From assembly GCA_963665865.2 (NCBI GenBank), contig CAXXWF010000001.1, positions 2,542,001-2,606,000 on the forward strand: a stretch of 64,000 nt of DNA, in the 5' to 3' direction. Shown piece by piece: positions 17,253 through 26,208 of this stretch; position 1 is the stretch's first letter, and every line of letters begins with the position of its first letter. The position numbers were made by a program, and so were the translations under genes. This DNA comes from PHAA01 sp963665865. Lineage in GTDB: Bacteria; Bacillota; Syntrophomonadia; Syntrophomonadales; Syntrophomonadaceae. Below the pieces are notes generated by a model that had not been told where the DNA came from, ran no database searches, and saw only the letters and a program-made list of their open reading frames with translations.

Positions 17253-17300
17253 TTCAGCATAACTGATAATCAGCATAACTGATCATATTAAAAATGTCAA
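17253..17300 (-). promoter_or_regulatory. marR-rhodanese promoter with two tandem palindromic operators
   Basis: On the minus strand TTGACA (17300-17295), a 17-bp spacer and TATGCT (17277-17272). Two 15-bp palindromes, ATCAG-CATAA-CTGAT at 17269-17283 and the one-mismatch copy at 17253-17267, are centred 16 bp apart. The first covers the -10 box. The geometry suits two MarR dimers blocking RNA polymerase. Confidence 0.7.
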
Positions 17301-17342
17301 TAGTATCAATAGTGGTATTTTTAGGGGGTCGCGGGGCTAAGT

Positions 17343-17379
17343 GGAGTCATGGGAGTCATGGGGACGGTTCTTCTGACTC
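17343..17379. repeat. REP-like palindrome beside the truncated transposase
   Basis: GAGTCA (17353-17358) pairs with TGACTC (17374-17379) around TGGGGACGGTTCTTC; an extra copy of the left half precedes it. Same core as the palindromes at 1385, 23985 and 38766. It lies 10 nt beyond the stop codon of the RAYT remnant. Confidence 0.65.
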
Positions 17380-17388
17380 ATCGTTTTC

Positions 17389-18057
17389 TTATTTACCCCT
17401 AATTCGTTGAACTACATTCCGGTTCACAGCAAGTAACTGAGCAATTGCGCGAACGGATAGTTGCGTATCGGAGCGTAAATCTGCAATGACCCTTTTTCGA
17501 TTGGCGGGTAACACATCTTCTAGGGTCTGTCCTGCCCATTTTTCCTGCAGATAGTTCTTTAGATAGGCCTGTCCGTCTTCTATTGTTCTAATTTCCTTTT
17601 CATCGGGTAAATCAAGATATTGGGCATCATCGGCTTCATTGGAAAATAGTTTGAACTCCTCAATAGCCGTCTCCCTGTTATGCGAAAGGATCTCTAAAAC
17701 AAACTGTGTATCAACTAGTCCTTTTTTACTGGGCTTAAGATAAGAATTGTAACTACTCCACGGATACTCCTCAGCCTTTATAACTATTTTAGCCTTAACT
17801 GGATTATTATGTATATAACGCATTACTGCTAGAAGATACCGGTCGTCTTTTACTGGTTCACTTCTGAAGCGGTCTTGGAACACATGGCCCACTCTTTTAT
17901 GCTTGGTATTATAGAAATAGGCATAGCGAAAGAGGATGCCAGTATCTTTTTGCGGCGAATAATAATGAATGTATTTCTTCCTAATGCCGAGCCGGGAATA
18001 TTGTAATCTTAAATACTTTCTATTTTTCCGGGAATAATTATAAGGGGTAGAAAGCAT
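17389..18057 (-). pseudogene. 5'-truncated REP-associated tyrosine transposase (RAYT, IS200-like fold)
   Basis: The frame encodes FRYAYFYNTKHKRVGHVFQDRF, RYLLAVMRYIHNNPVKA and EEYPWSSYNSYL, all standard for the C-terminal two-thirds of Y1 RAYT transposases, followed by a helix-turn-helix-like tail (SVRAIAQLLAVNRNVVQRI). The N-terminal part with the HUH metal-binding motif (NHVHLL in the intact copy at 38799) is absent, replaced by unrelated residues. It should be inactive for cleavage. It is divergent from katE, whose start is 79 nt away. Confidence 0.8.
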
Positions 18058-18135
18058 TGTACACTATAGCGATGCTTTGGCGACCCATAGAGAAATTGAG
18101 AGCATAAGACAAGCATCAATTTAAGGAGGATCATT

Positions 18136-20250
18136 ATGCCTAAAAAAGATACAACGAATAATTCAGGAAAGAGTAAACAAAAAAAAGGCTCCGGAGTCAA
18201 TGGAGGCTCACAACCGGCTGCAGGTGGTGAGCTTCACCAGATTGCAGAAGGCGAACATCCAATGCTTACCACGAACCTGGGGGTACCTGTTGCTGATAAT
18301 CAAAACTCACTCCGGGCAAATCAGCGCGGCCCGACACTTCTTGAGGATTTTATTTTTCGTGAGAAAATTACGCATTTTGATCATGAGCGTATTCCTGAGC
18401 GTATTGTTCACGCGCGAGGGACGGGCGTGCATGGATTCTTTGAACTTACTGAATCATTGCAGAAATACACAACCGCTAAGATACTTACCGAGGTAGGGGA
18501 GAAGACCCCCGTTTTTACCCGTCTATCAACCGTTGCAGGTGGTGCGGGCTCAATAGACACTCCCCGTGACGTACGCGGATTTGCTGTCAAATTTTATACT
18601 AAGGAAGGCAATTGGGATTTAGTCGGTAACAACATTCCAGTTTTCTTTATCCAAGATGCGATCAAATTCCCGGATCTCATCCATGCGGTAAAAATGGAAC
18701 CGGATCGCGCCTTTCCACAAGCGGCAACCGCCCACGATACATTCTGGGATTACATTTCGCTCACCCCTGAATCCATGCATATGGTTATGTGGATCATGTC
18801 GGATCGGACCATACCACGCTCGCTAGGAATGATCGAAGGATTTGGTGTGCATAGTTTTCGGTTGATTAACGCTGCTGGCAAATCCACCTTCGTCAAATTC
18901 CATTGGCGTCCCAAACTTGGCTTACAATCAACAATTTGGGATGAAACCGTCAAAATTTCCGGAGCTGATCCTGATTTCCACCGGCGCGATATGTTTGAAG
19001 CCATCGCAGCGGGTAAATTCCCCGAGTGGGAATTTGCGGTACAGCTTTTCACCCAGGAGGAAGCAGATAGATTTCCATTTGATCATTTGGACGCAACTAA
19101 GCTAATTCCCGAAGAAATAGTGCCCTTGAAAGTTATCGGCCGCATGGTGTTAAATCGCTGGCCGGATAATTTCTTTGCCGAAACTGAACAAGTTGCTTAC
19201 TGTGCTGCTAATATCGTGCCAGGCATAGATTTCTCGAATGATCCGCTATTGCAGGGCCGTCTATTTTCCTATCAAGATACGCAACTCTCGCGCCTGGGTT
19301 CACCAAATTTTCATCAGATCCCAATTAACACACCTAAGTGTCCTCTAAACAACCAACAACGCGATGGACACATGCAGATGGGGCAACCGGCAGGCCAAGT
19401 CGCTTACGAGCCCAATTCCTTATCTGCAAACTCGCCGCGCGAAATTCCGACTAACAGTTTTCATAGTGCGGCGGTAACCGAAAACGGCGATAAAGGCCGT
19501 ATTAGGGCTGACAGCTTTGCTGACCACTACAGCCAGGCACGGCAATTCTATATTAGTCAAACCGCCTATGAGCAGGCCCACATCGCCTCGGCTTTAGTGT
19601 TTGAGCTTTCCAAGGTCGAACATGTGCACGTGCGCGAAAGGATCGTTGGTCATCTTCGTCATATTGAAGAAGACCTTGCCCAACGGGTCGCAACCGGCCT
19701 GGCATTGGAAAAAATGCCAGATGCGCCGGTAGCTGCAAGTCCCGTACAGGTCATGGCACCTTCGCCCGCCCTGCAAATCATCGGCAAGATGAAAGATACA
19801 CTGATGGGGCGCATGATTGGGATCCTGATCACAGATGGTTCTGACCATGTAGTTATTGATAAGATAAAAAAGGCCGCGACAGATGCAGGTGCTGCGGTAA
19901 AGATTGTGGCACCAAAAGTGGGAGGGGTGATGCTGGCAGATGGCTCGATATTGGTTGCTAATGGACAATTGGCTGGAACCCCTTCGGTTCTATTCGACGC
20001 AATCGCTGTCATCCTATCCGACAAAGGCGCCAAGTCACTGGCGGCTGAAAGCGCCGCAATCGATTTTGTGCGTGACGCTTTCGGTCATCTCAAGGCAATT
20101 GCCGCTGATAAAGGCGGCCAATCGCTCTTAAAAACTGCGAAAGTTGCACCAGACGCAGGAGTAATAGATGCCAACGAAAAAGATGCATTTATAACCGCAG
20201 CCAAGACACGTCAATGGGCCCGTGAAAAGTCGGTTCGCACATTGGCATAA
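18136..20250 (+). CDS. katE: Large-subunit monofunctional catalase (KatE/HPII type)
   Basis: A 704-residue clade 2 catalase that converts hydrogen peroxide to water and oxygen. The distal histidine is in IVHARGTGVHGFFE, the distal asparagine in LVGNNIPVFFIQDA, and the haem-ligand tyrosine in RLFSYQDTQLSRLG. A C-terminal DJ-1/PfpI-like domain (about residues 555-700, from GRMIGILITDG) is present, as in HPII. AAGGAGG precedes the ATG. The GC-leaning wording and position in an accessory block suggest acquisition, but this is inference. A convergent terminator separates it from the zinc-ribbon gene. Confidence 0.95.
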   Translation: MPKKDTTNNSGKSKQKKGSGVNGGSQPAAGGELHQIAEGEHPMLTTNLGVPVADNQNSLRANQRGPTLLEDFIFREKITHFDHERIPERIVHARGTGVHGFFELTESLQKYTTAKILTEVGEKTPVFTRLSTVAGGAGSIDTPRDVRGFAVKFYTKEGNWDLVGNNIPVFFIQDAIKFPDLIHAVKMEPDRAFPQAATAHDTFWDYISLTPESMHMVMWIMSDRTIPRSLGMIEGFGVHSFRLINAAGKSTFVKFHWRPKLGLQSTIWDETVKISGADPDFHRRDMFEAIAAGKFPEWEFAVQLFTQEEADRFPFDHLDATKLIPEEIVPLKVIGRMVLNRWPDNFFAETEQVAYCAANIVPGIDFSNDPLLQGRLFSYQDTQLSRLGSPNFHQIPINTPKCPLNNQQRDGHMQMGQPAGQVAYEPNSLSANSPREIPTNSFHSAAVTENGDKGRIRADSFADHYSQARQFYISQTAYEQAHIASALVFELSKVEHVHVRERIVGHLRHIEEDLAQRVATGLALEKMPDAPVAASPVQVMAPSPALQIIGKMKDTLMGRMIGILITDGSDHVVIDKIKKAATDAGAAVKIVAPKVGGVMLADGSILVANGQLAGTPSVLFDAIAVILSDKGAKSLAAESAAIDFVRDAFGHLKAIAADKGGQSLLKTAKVAPDAGVIDANEKDAFITAAKTRQWAREKSVRTLA

Positions 20251-20326
20251 GTCAAGCCATGATGTGCATAGGGAATCGGCCGATCTGGGCCGTTTATAAT
20301 CCGAATACCCATACATTTGAACAAGA

Positions 20327-20357
20327 AAAAGGAAACCCTTCATAAGGGTTTCCTTTT
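20327..20357. terminator. Bidirectional terminator between katE and the zinc-ribbon gene
   Basis: Perfect 14-bp stem AAAAGGAAACCCTT / AAGGGTTTCCTTTT around CAT (20327-20340 with 20344-20357), flanked by A and T runs, between convergent genes. Confidence 0.85.
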
Positions 20358-20382
20358 CAATTTGTTTGTTCTTCTCTGTAAA

Positions 20383-20805
20383 TTACGCTCTCGGTTGATC
20401 TGGTCCAACTTCAAATTCTTCGTCCATAGGCATGTGTTCATGGTCAAAAGAGCCGTCATTGATAAAAATCACTTCATTGCAATTGGGGCAAATGACTTCG
20501 ATTACATCTTCATCATCTAGTATATCGGATTCAACATAGAGCGCTTCGCCGCAGTGGCGGCACTCCAATTCCATAAACTCTTCGTCTGCTACAGTTTCTT
20601 CCAATTCCAAAAGGTCATCATCCACACTTTCGATATAATCTCGCATGTCCGCAAAATCCAGACGGAGCCCGTTGATATCTTCCGCCATCTCATTCAAGAC
20701 ATTAAGAATCCCAGAAATGATCTTGCCCTGAGGACTCCCCTCGGTGATGTTCAACCCCTCGCTTAAGCCTTGCAGATAGCTAACCTTCTCTGAAATATCC
20801 TGCAA
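20383..20805 (-). CDS. CD1247-type zinc-ribbon protein
   Basis: About 140 residues. The N-terminal helical part is ISEKVSYLQGLSEGLNI; the C-terminal zinc ribbon has CRHCGEALYV and CPNCNEVIFI separated by an acidic stretch. I place the start at the TTG at 20805 because AAGGAGG lies 7 nt before it; the ATG at 20832 has no ribosome binding site. Genes of this kind lie between efp and spoIIIAA in many clostridia; function unknown. A copy of its 3' end is at 16332-16403. Confidence 0.8.
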   Translation of the reverse strand: MQDISEKVSYLQGLSEGLNITEGSPQGKIISGILNVLNEMAEDINGLRLDFADMRDYIESVDDDLLELEETVADEEFMELECRHCGEALYVESDILDDEDVIEVICPNCNEVIFINDGSFDHEHMPMDEEFEVGPDQPRA

Positions 20806-20832
20806 AGTAAAACCCTCCTTTTCAAATAACAT

Positions 20833-21229
20833 AAATGTTTTTAAACATTATTAGTATTCGTTGAAAAGGGAGGAAATAAACTTCATTTATTATGAAAAAT
20901 TACAATTCTACATACTCCTAGCTGCGTAATACTTTCGGGACAATTTTTAAATCCATTTATTAAGCTATCCACTATTATAATAAGCAAGTTAGGTCTCATA
21001 ACCTCTGATTGCGATAGGTGACGAGACACTATCGGAATAAGTATATCGCTATTACATTTATTTCTTTTTATGGTAATATTAATCATATGCTATAGACCCA
21101 ATTGACAGTTTGCGAGCCTAAATGTTTCAGGGCACTTGACAGCAACTGGCATTCAATTCTTATTTGCGTTGTAAGTTTTTCCAGAATATGGCGTATTTTA
21201 TTCAAAAGAAATCATAAGGAGGGGTAGGG
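20833..21229. other. Intergenic stretch upstream of the DUF3160 gene
   Basis: About 400 bases without a convincing gene. It must hold promoters for both divergent neighbours. TTGACA at 21136-21141 could be a -35 for the lipoprotein gene, but the -10 region (CTTATT) is weak. Confidence 0.4.
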
Positions 21230-23411
21230 TTGCAGACAAATAAAAACGGTTTGATGAGCATACTGATAATTCTGGTAATGATAACATCATCATTAAGCGG
21301 TTGCGGTAAGCTAACGGCTTCTAAGCCCGATTTTCAGATAAGGAGTGCCCAGGCTGCCGATTTTGCCCAATACAAGGAAGTACCTGTAGAGGAGAAACCT
21401 CAGGTAAAACCCTATATTGTGTCATCTGACCTAAGCAACGTAAGCAATGCGAACCGATTTGAATTCTCACCTGCCACGCGAGATTTATTAGTGAAAAACG
21501 GTTTCGCAGTTGTCCCTGCGCGAAATTTAGAATTTTTTTCCTCCTACGAAATGAATCGATATGACATGATCCCTAATTTTATAACGACTGATTCCATGTT
21601 GCACAATTATCATCTGTATTTTAATCACTTATTGAAATCCCTGGAAAGCGATCAACTAGTTCGCAAGCTCCAGGAATTAAACGAAGGCATGCTGACCGCC
21701 AGTATTGAGCAATATGACGCCTTAAAAGGTACCGCCTGGGAAAATGCGGCTCGCCGCAATCTAGCTTTTTTCACGGTAGGAAGCAGCTTACTGGATTCCA
21801 GTGTGGTACCCCCTGAATCAGTTAAAAACAAGGTTGAAGAAGAGTTGGCACTTATCCATGGACTGGCGGGTATTGCCATATCTCCTATAATGAGCATGGG
21901 AGCACCTCAGGACCTGCTGGAGTCTTTGCAAGAGGACTATACTCAGTATATTCCCCGGGGACATTATACCCAGAGCGAGGAGTTGACCAGATATTTTCAG
22001 AGTATGATGTGGCACGGACGGTTGACCTTCAGGGTTAAAGATCCTGATGAAACGCGTTCCGCAGTACTAATGACGCTGGCTCTAAATAATGAAAAAAACC
22101 TGCAGCCCTGGAATGATATTTACTCGGTTTCCGAATTTATGGTAGGCAAAAGCGACGATTTAAGCTATGCAGACTATATCAGCCTTCTAAGTGAGGTTTA
22201 CGGAGAAAAAATGTCATATGCTACTTTGACTGGAGATGAGACCCGCTGGAATGCTTTTATGGAACGCCTGGCGGAACTGCCGGCACCGAGAATTAATTCC
22301 ATACCCATATTTGACGCAAACATTCAACCTGACCGTAACCGTGAAATTTTGGGTTATCGCTTTATGGGCCAGAGATATACCCTGGATGCTGACGTTTTTC
22401 AGAGGTTAATCTATCGCGAGGTAGGGGAAAATTCCATGGGGGAAAGACGCCTCCTGCCCAAAGGGCTGGATATTCCGTCGGCATTTGGCTCCCCCGCTGC
22501 CAGCCAAATACTCAAGGAAATTGGGGCATATGACTATGAAAACTATGGCACCAACATGTCCGCTTTGCAAAACTATATCGCTAAATTGGATCTAGCATCC
22601 TGGAGCCAGAACCTTTATTGGAACTGGCTATATACCCTTAAACCGTTAACCCGGGAAAAACCTAAAGGTTATCCAACTTTCATACTCAACCAAGCTTGGT
22701 CAAGAAAAGACTTGAATACCTATTTGACCAGTTGGACCGAATTAAAACATGACACCGTTCTCCTATGCCAAACAGGTATATGCTGAAATGGGAGGAGGCG
22801 GCGAAGAGAAAGCTGATGACCGGGGTTATGTGGAGCCCGATCCTTATTTTTATGCCCGCTTGGCAGCTCTGACGACCATGACCAGAGAAGGCTTGGAAGC
22901 CCGAAATTTAATTAACGCTCAAGACATAGAAAATCTAAATCGCTTGGAAGAGCTGGCGTTAGCCTTAAAAACTATTTCCGAAAAAGAATTGCAGGAAATT
23001 TCTTTAACTGATGAAGAGTATGAATTAATCAGATCATATGGCGGGCAGCTGGAACATTTTTGGTTGGAAGCCTTGCGTGATAATGGGGTTGAGCGTACCG
23101 CTCAGTTAACTAATAATCCTGCCATGCTGGTAACCGATGTGGCCACTGCTCCTCCTGATACAGTATTGCAAGAAGGCAGCGGCTTCATTCAAAATATTTA
23201 TGTGGTTGTGCCGGTCGGCGGCAGCCTTCGCATAGCCAAAGGAGGGATATACTCCTATTATGAATTTACAGGCAAAACAGCAGAGCGTCTAACCGATGAA
23301 AAATGGCAGGAACAGCTTTTGAATGGCGAGATACCGGCAGCGCCTGCTTGGACAGAAACCTATACCGCTTCAGGTGAAACCAGAATCAAGATGCCGGGGG
23401 AGGTTGAATAG
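21230..23411 (+). pseudogene. DUF3160 lipoprotein gene with a +1 frameshift
   Basis: The first frame starts at a TTG at 21230 behind AAGGAGGGG and encodes a lipoprotein signal with lipobox LSGC, then a DUF3160-type body (for example YDMIPNFITTDSMLHNYH and WNWLYTLKPL). At 22760-22763 one extra C shifts the frame: the first frame dies at 22786, while the next frame carries on with YAKQVYAEMGGGGEEK and YVEPDPYFYARLAALTTMT to 23411. Without the extra base the protein would be 726 residues. Either a real inactivating mutation or a sequencing error; the downstream half looks well preserved, which favours a recent event or an error. Confidence 0.85.
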
Positions 23412-23982
23412 CATCTCCAAAACCAGATTAAAGCCCAGAACCTGGATTATTATGACGGTACTTGGTATGTCAATTCTATTGGTCATGGGTGGCAGAAATG
23501 AGGCCGACCAGGAATGGACGGCTGATTTAAATGATAATGGAATTGTCGAATACTACTCTCTGCACAACCAGCAGATTACGATTAGCGAAGACCACTCTAT
23601 CATCTGGCAGTCTCCGGAGACCTGGCAGGTTGAACAAGTCGTAATTGGGGACGTTACTAACGACGGACATCCAGAGCTTGTTTTCCTTTTATGGAAACAG
23701 GGCAGTTATGGCGCTTCCAAGCCTTTCTGGATGAAATCGGAAGATACGGCCTGGACTAATCATCTTTATGTATATTCACTGGTTGGAGTGCACGTAAAGC
23801 CGCTTTGGTGTTCTTCCGCTCTAAATCATCCTGTGCATGATTTACAGGTATTGTCTGACCCGCAAGAAGCCGAAAATTATCTAACAGCCCGGGAAAACAG
23901 ATGGAATTTGACCCTAGGCCCACAAGCTACCATTCATCTTAAATGGGATGACTGGGGATTCACAGTGAGTCAGGAAAATTAA
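23404..23982 (+). CDS. Small membrane-anchored protein with FG-GAP-like motifs
   Basis: I take the in-frame TTG at 23404, overlapping the DUF3160 stop, as start (about 192 residues). Residues about 15-32 are hydrophobic (IIMTVLGMSILLVMGG). The outside part has DLNDNGIVEYY and IGDVTNDGHPELVFL, which look like calcium-binding FG-GAP/VCBS repeats. Coupling to the DUF3160 gene suggests a shared surface function. I do not recognise the family. Confidence 0.6.
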   Translation: MNSISKTRLKPRTWIIMTVLGMSILLVMGGRNEADQEWTADLNDNGIVEYYSLHNQQITISEDHSIIWQSPETWQVEQVVIGDVTNDGHPELVFLLWKQGSYGASKPFWMKSEDTAWTNHLYVYSLVGVHVKPLWCSSALNHPVHDLQVLSDPQEAENYLTARENRWNLTLGPQATIHLKWDDWGFTVSQEN

Positions 23983-23984
23983 AA

Positions 23985-24016
23985 ATGCAGACAAAAGAAT
24001 CGTCCCTTGCCTGCAT
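23985..24016. repeat. REP-like palindrome
   Basis: Arms ATGCAG and CTGCAT with one interior mismatch; the reverse strand carries the core AAGGGACGATTCTTTTG, matching the other palindromes in this window. It lies just after the FG-GAP protein gene and before efp (convergent), so it may double as a terminator. Confidence 0.65.
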
Positions 24017-24045
24017 CCTGTTTCTAGTCTGGTGATGTTATCTCT

Positions 24046-24603
24046 TTATGCTCTTTCCATATACTCACCAACACGAGTATCTATGCGCAGACGGTCTCCG
24101 GTATTTATGAAAAGGGGTACCTGTACGCTGGCACCGCTTTCCAGTTTGGCAGCTTTGGAAGCACCGGTAGCGGTATCCCCTTTAACACTGGGTTCGGTAT
24201 CAACTACCAGTAATTCCACGAAATTGGGAAGTTCTATCCCCATAATTTCGGTTTCATGCATCAGTACCTGTATACTCATATTTTCAATTAACCATTTCAC
24301 CCCGTCACCCATGTCACTTGGGCTGATGGTAATCTGCTCATAATTATCATTATCCATAAACACATAGCCATCGCCGTCCATGTACAGGAATTGCATGGCA
24401 CGCTTATCAAGGTGGGCTCTATGTAATTTCTCACCGCCGCGGAAGGTTTTTTCTACCACTCCCCCTGATTTTACATTTTTCAGTTTGGCTCTAACAAAAG
24501 CAGCGCCTTTACCTGGCTTCACATGTTGGAAATCAACTACCTGATAAACCTGTCCTTCCAACTCTACGGTTACACCGGTTTTGAAGTCATTAACTGAGAT
24601 CAT
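24046..24603 (-). CDS. efp: Translation elongation factor P
   Basis: A 185-residue three-domain protein that relieves ribosome stalling at polyproline. Evidence: DFKTGVTVELEGQVYQVVDFQHVKPGKGAAF with the modifiable lysine at the tip (PGKGAA), QFLYMDGDGYVFMD, and the C-terminal RIDTRVGEYMERA. Normal length. It follows pepQ by 12 nt, the usual order in Firmicutes. Confidence 0.97.
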   Translation of the reverse strand: MISVNDFKTGVTVELEGQVYQVVDFQHVKPGKGAAFVRAKLKNVKSGGVVEKTFRGGEKLHRAHLDKRAMQFLYMDGDGYVFMDNDNYEQITISPSDMGDGVKWLIENMSIQVLMHETEIMGIELPNFVELLVVDTEPSVKGDTATGASKAAKLESGASVQVPLFINTGDRLRIDTRVGEYMERA

Positions 24604-24615
24604 TTTATCCCTCCA

Positions 24616-25677
24616 TCATATAATTAGTAGTCCTTTATCTGAACGGGTAATGATCTCACATCCCCCATTCTTAACAATTACTGTGTCCTCTATGCGGATC
24701 CCGCCCCAACTTGGAATATATACCCCGGGTTCAACTGTAACCACCATATTCTCTTCCAGAATTGCCTCTGAACTCGTTGATAAGCTGGGTATCTCATGAA
24801 TTTCCAACCCCAATCCATGTCCGGTTCCATGTACAAAATATTTATCCAAGCCAAACGTTGCCAGCCTCTCCCTTACCTGGCGGTCAATTTCCCGACAAAC
24901 GCCGCCGGCTTCTATAGCCGCAACACCTAGTTCTTGTACCTCCAGTACCTGGTGGTAAATATCTCGTAACTTGGGAGAAGCTTCACCGACCACAACTGTT
25001 CTAGTCATATCCCCGGCATAGCCCAGATAGAACCCGCCAAAGTCCATGGTCAGCATGTCCCCGCTTTGTAAAAGCCGATCTCCAGGTTGTCCATGCGGCA
25101 GAGCGGCATTCTCCCCGGCGACCGCAATAGTGGCAAAGGATTCCCCACTGCAGCCCTGTTCTTTTAGGAAGTAGGCAATACGGTTGGCAATGTATCGTTC
25201 ACTTACTCCTACCTGTATCTCCGAGCAGATACGGGTAAAAACTATATCTCCGATCCCTGCCGCCTGTCTGAGCCAATCCAGCTCCTGTCCATCTTTCACC
25301 GCTCGAAACTTCTCGATGACATTGGTTGTGGGAACCAAATGCGGTTTCAAATTAGCAGCTAGCTGACTATATAATTCATAGGTGATATGGCTGCTCTCCA
25401 CCAGCAGGCTATTATATTTATCGCAAATACTCGCCAAACTGTCAAGCCCGGCCCCATTTGTCCTGACCAGTTCCCATTGCGGACATTCCCTATTTACCTG
25501 CTCCAGGTACCTGCCATCCGTAATAATATATTGTTCAGCAGCACTTATTAGCAGTCTGGCATCACTGCCGCCGCTAAAAGCGGACAAATAGCGAATGTTC
25601 TCCGGTTTGGTAACCAGGAAAGCATCACCACCATTTTCCTCTATATAAGTGCGCAGCTTATGGATACGTTCCTTGAT
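24616..25677 (-). CDS. pepQ: Xaa-Pro aminopeptidase/dipeptidase (M24) with no standard start codon
   Basis: The M24 metal ligands are visible: MDFGGFYLGYAGDMTRT, GTGHGLGLEIHE and VTVEPGVYI. The creatinase-type N-domain is also clear. Family-typical residues KERIHKLRTYIEENGG and FLVTKPENIRYL lie upstream of the first TTG (25587), but this segment has no ATG, GTG or TTG; a TGA closes the frame at 25686. The best placed initiator is an ATC at 25677, 5 nt after GGGTGAG. From there the protein has about 353 residues. A TTG start would delete about 30 conserved residues. It cleaves N-terminal residues before proline in the cytoplasm. Confidence 0.85.
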   Translation of the reverse strand: MKERIHKLRTYIEENGGDAFLVTKPENIRYLSAFSGGSDARLLISAAEQYIITDGRYLEQVNRECPQWELVRTNGAGLDSLASICDKYNSLLVESSHITYELYSQLAANLKPHLVPTTNVIEKFRAVKDGQELDWLRQAAGIGDIVFTRICSEIQVGVSERYIANRIAYFLKEQGCSGESFATIAVAGENAALPHGQPGDRLLQSGDMLTMDFGGFYLGYAGDMTRTVVVGEASPKLRDIYHQVLEVQELGVAAIEAGGVCREIDRQVRERLATFGLDKYFVHGTGHGLGLEIHEIPSLSTSSEAILEENMVVTVEPGVYIPSWGGIRIEDTVIVKNGGCEIITRSDKGLLII

Positions 25678-25701
25678 AAATACTCACCCGTTTCTTTCAC
25701 A

Positions 25702-26142
25702 TTATACTTTTTTTATTAACTGACAGGCCGCATAAAAAGCTAACTTATAGCCTATGGGACCCAGCCCGAATATACCGCCCACCGCTAGGGGCGAAAAGAG
25801 AGAGTGGCTGCGGAAGCTTTCCCGGGCATATATGTTGGATAAATGCACCTCAATCACCGGAATCTGAACCGTCTTCAAAGCATCATAGACAGCCAGGCTG
25901 TAATGGGTAAATGCTCCCGGATTAATTACGATGCATTCCACCTGCTTATAGGCTTGCTGGATTCTATCCACTAAATCACCTTCATGATTTGATTGGTAGA
26001 ACTCTACAGTAATACCCTCCTGCGCTGCTAAAACACCTAATTCGGCATTAATCTCCTCCAGGGTCTGCGAGCCATAAAATTCTTTTTCTCTAATCCCCAG
26101 CATATTTAGATTAGGACCATTTATGAACAATATCCCGGTCAT
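25702..26142 (-). CDS. aroQ: 3-dehydroquinate dehydratase, type II
   Basis: A 146-residue dodecameric type II enzyme of the shikimate pathway. Motifs: FINGPNLNMLGIREKEFYG (active-site arginine and tyrosine), INPGAFTHYSLAVYDAL, and IEVHLSNIYARESFR with the catalytic histidine. A GTG at 26148 is in frame but the ATG at 26142 is better spaced from GGAGGAGAG. It is transcribed toward pepQ and efp. Confidence 0.95.
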   Translation of the reverse strand: MTGILFINGPNLNMLGIREKEFYGSQTLEEINAELGVLAAQEGITVEFYQSNHEGDLVDRIQQAYKQVECIVINPGAFTHYSLAVYDALKTVQIPVIEVHLSNIYARESFRSHSLFSPLAVGGIFGLGPIGYKLAFYAACQLIKKV

Positions 26143-26208
26143 GTACACTCTCCTCCCTCAAGTACACTGCAGAACTTTTCTCTATAGCATAATTTGCCTT
26201 ATACAAAT

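Noticed and set aside
17389..18057. Annotating this as an intact transposase
   Set aside because: The HUH metal site present in the 38799 copy is missing; only the C-terminal two-thirds is kept.
16332..20455. att-site duplication of a recent integrative element
   Set aside because: The two tail copies differ at several positions and no integrase gene is present; an old duplication fits better.
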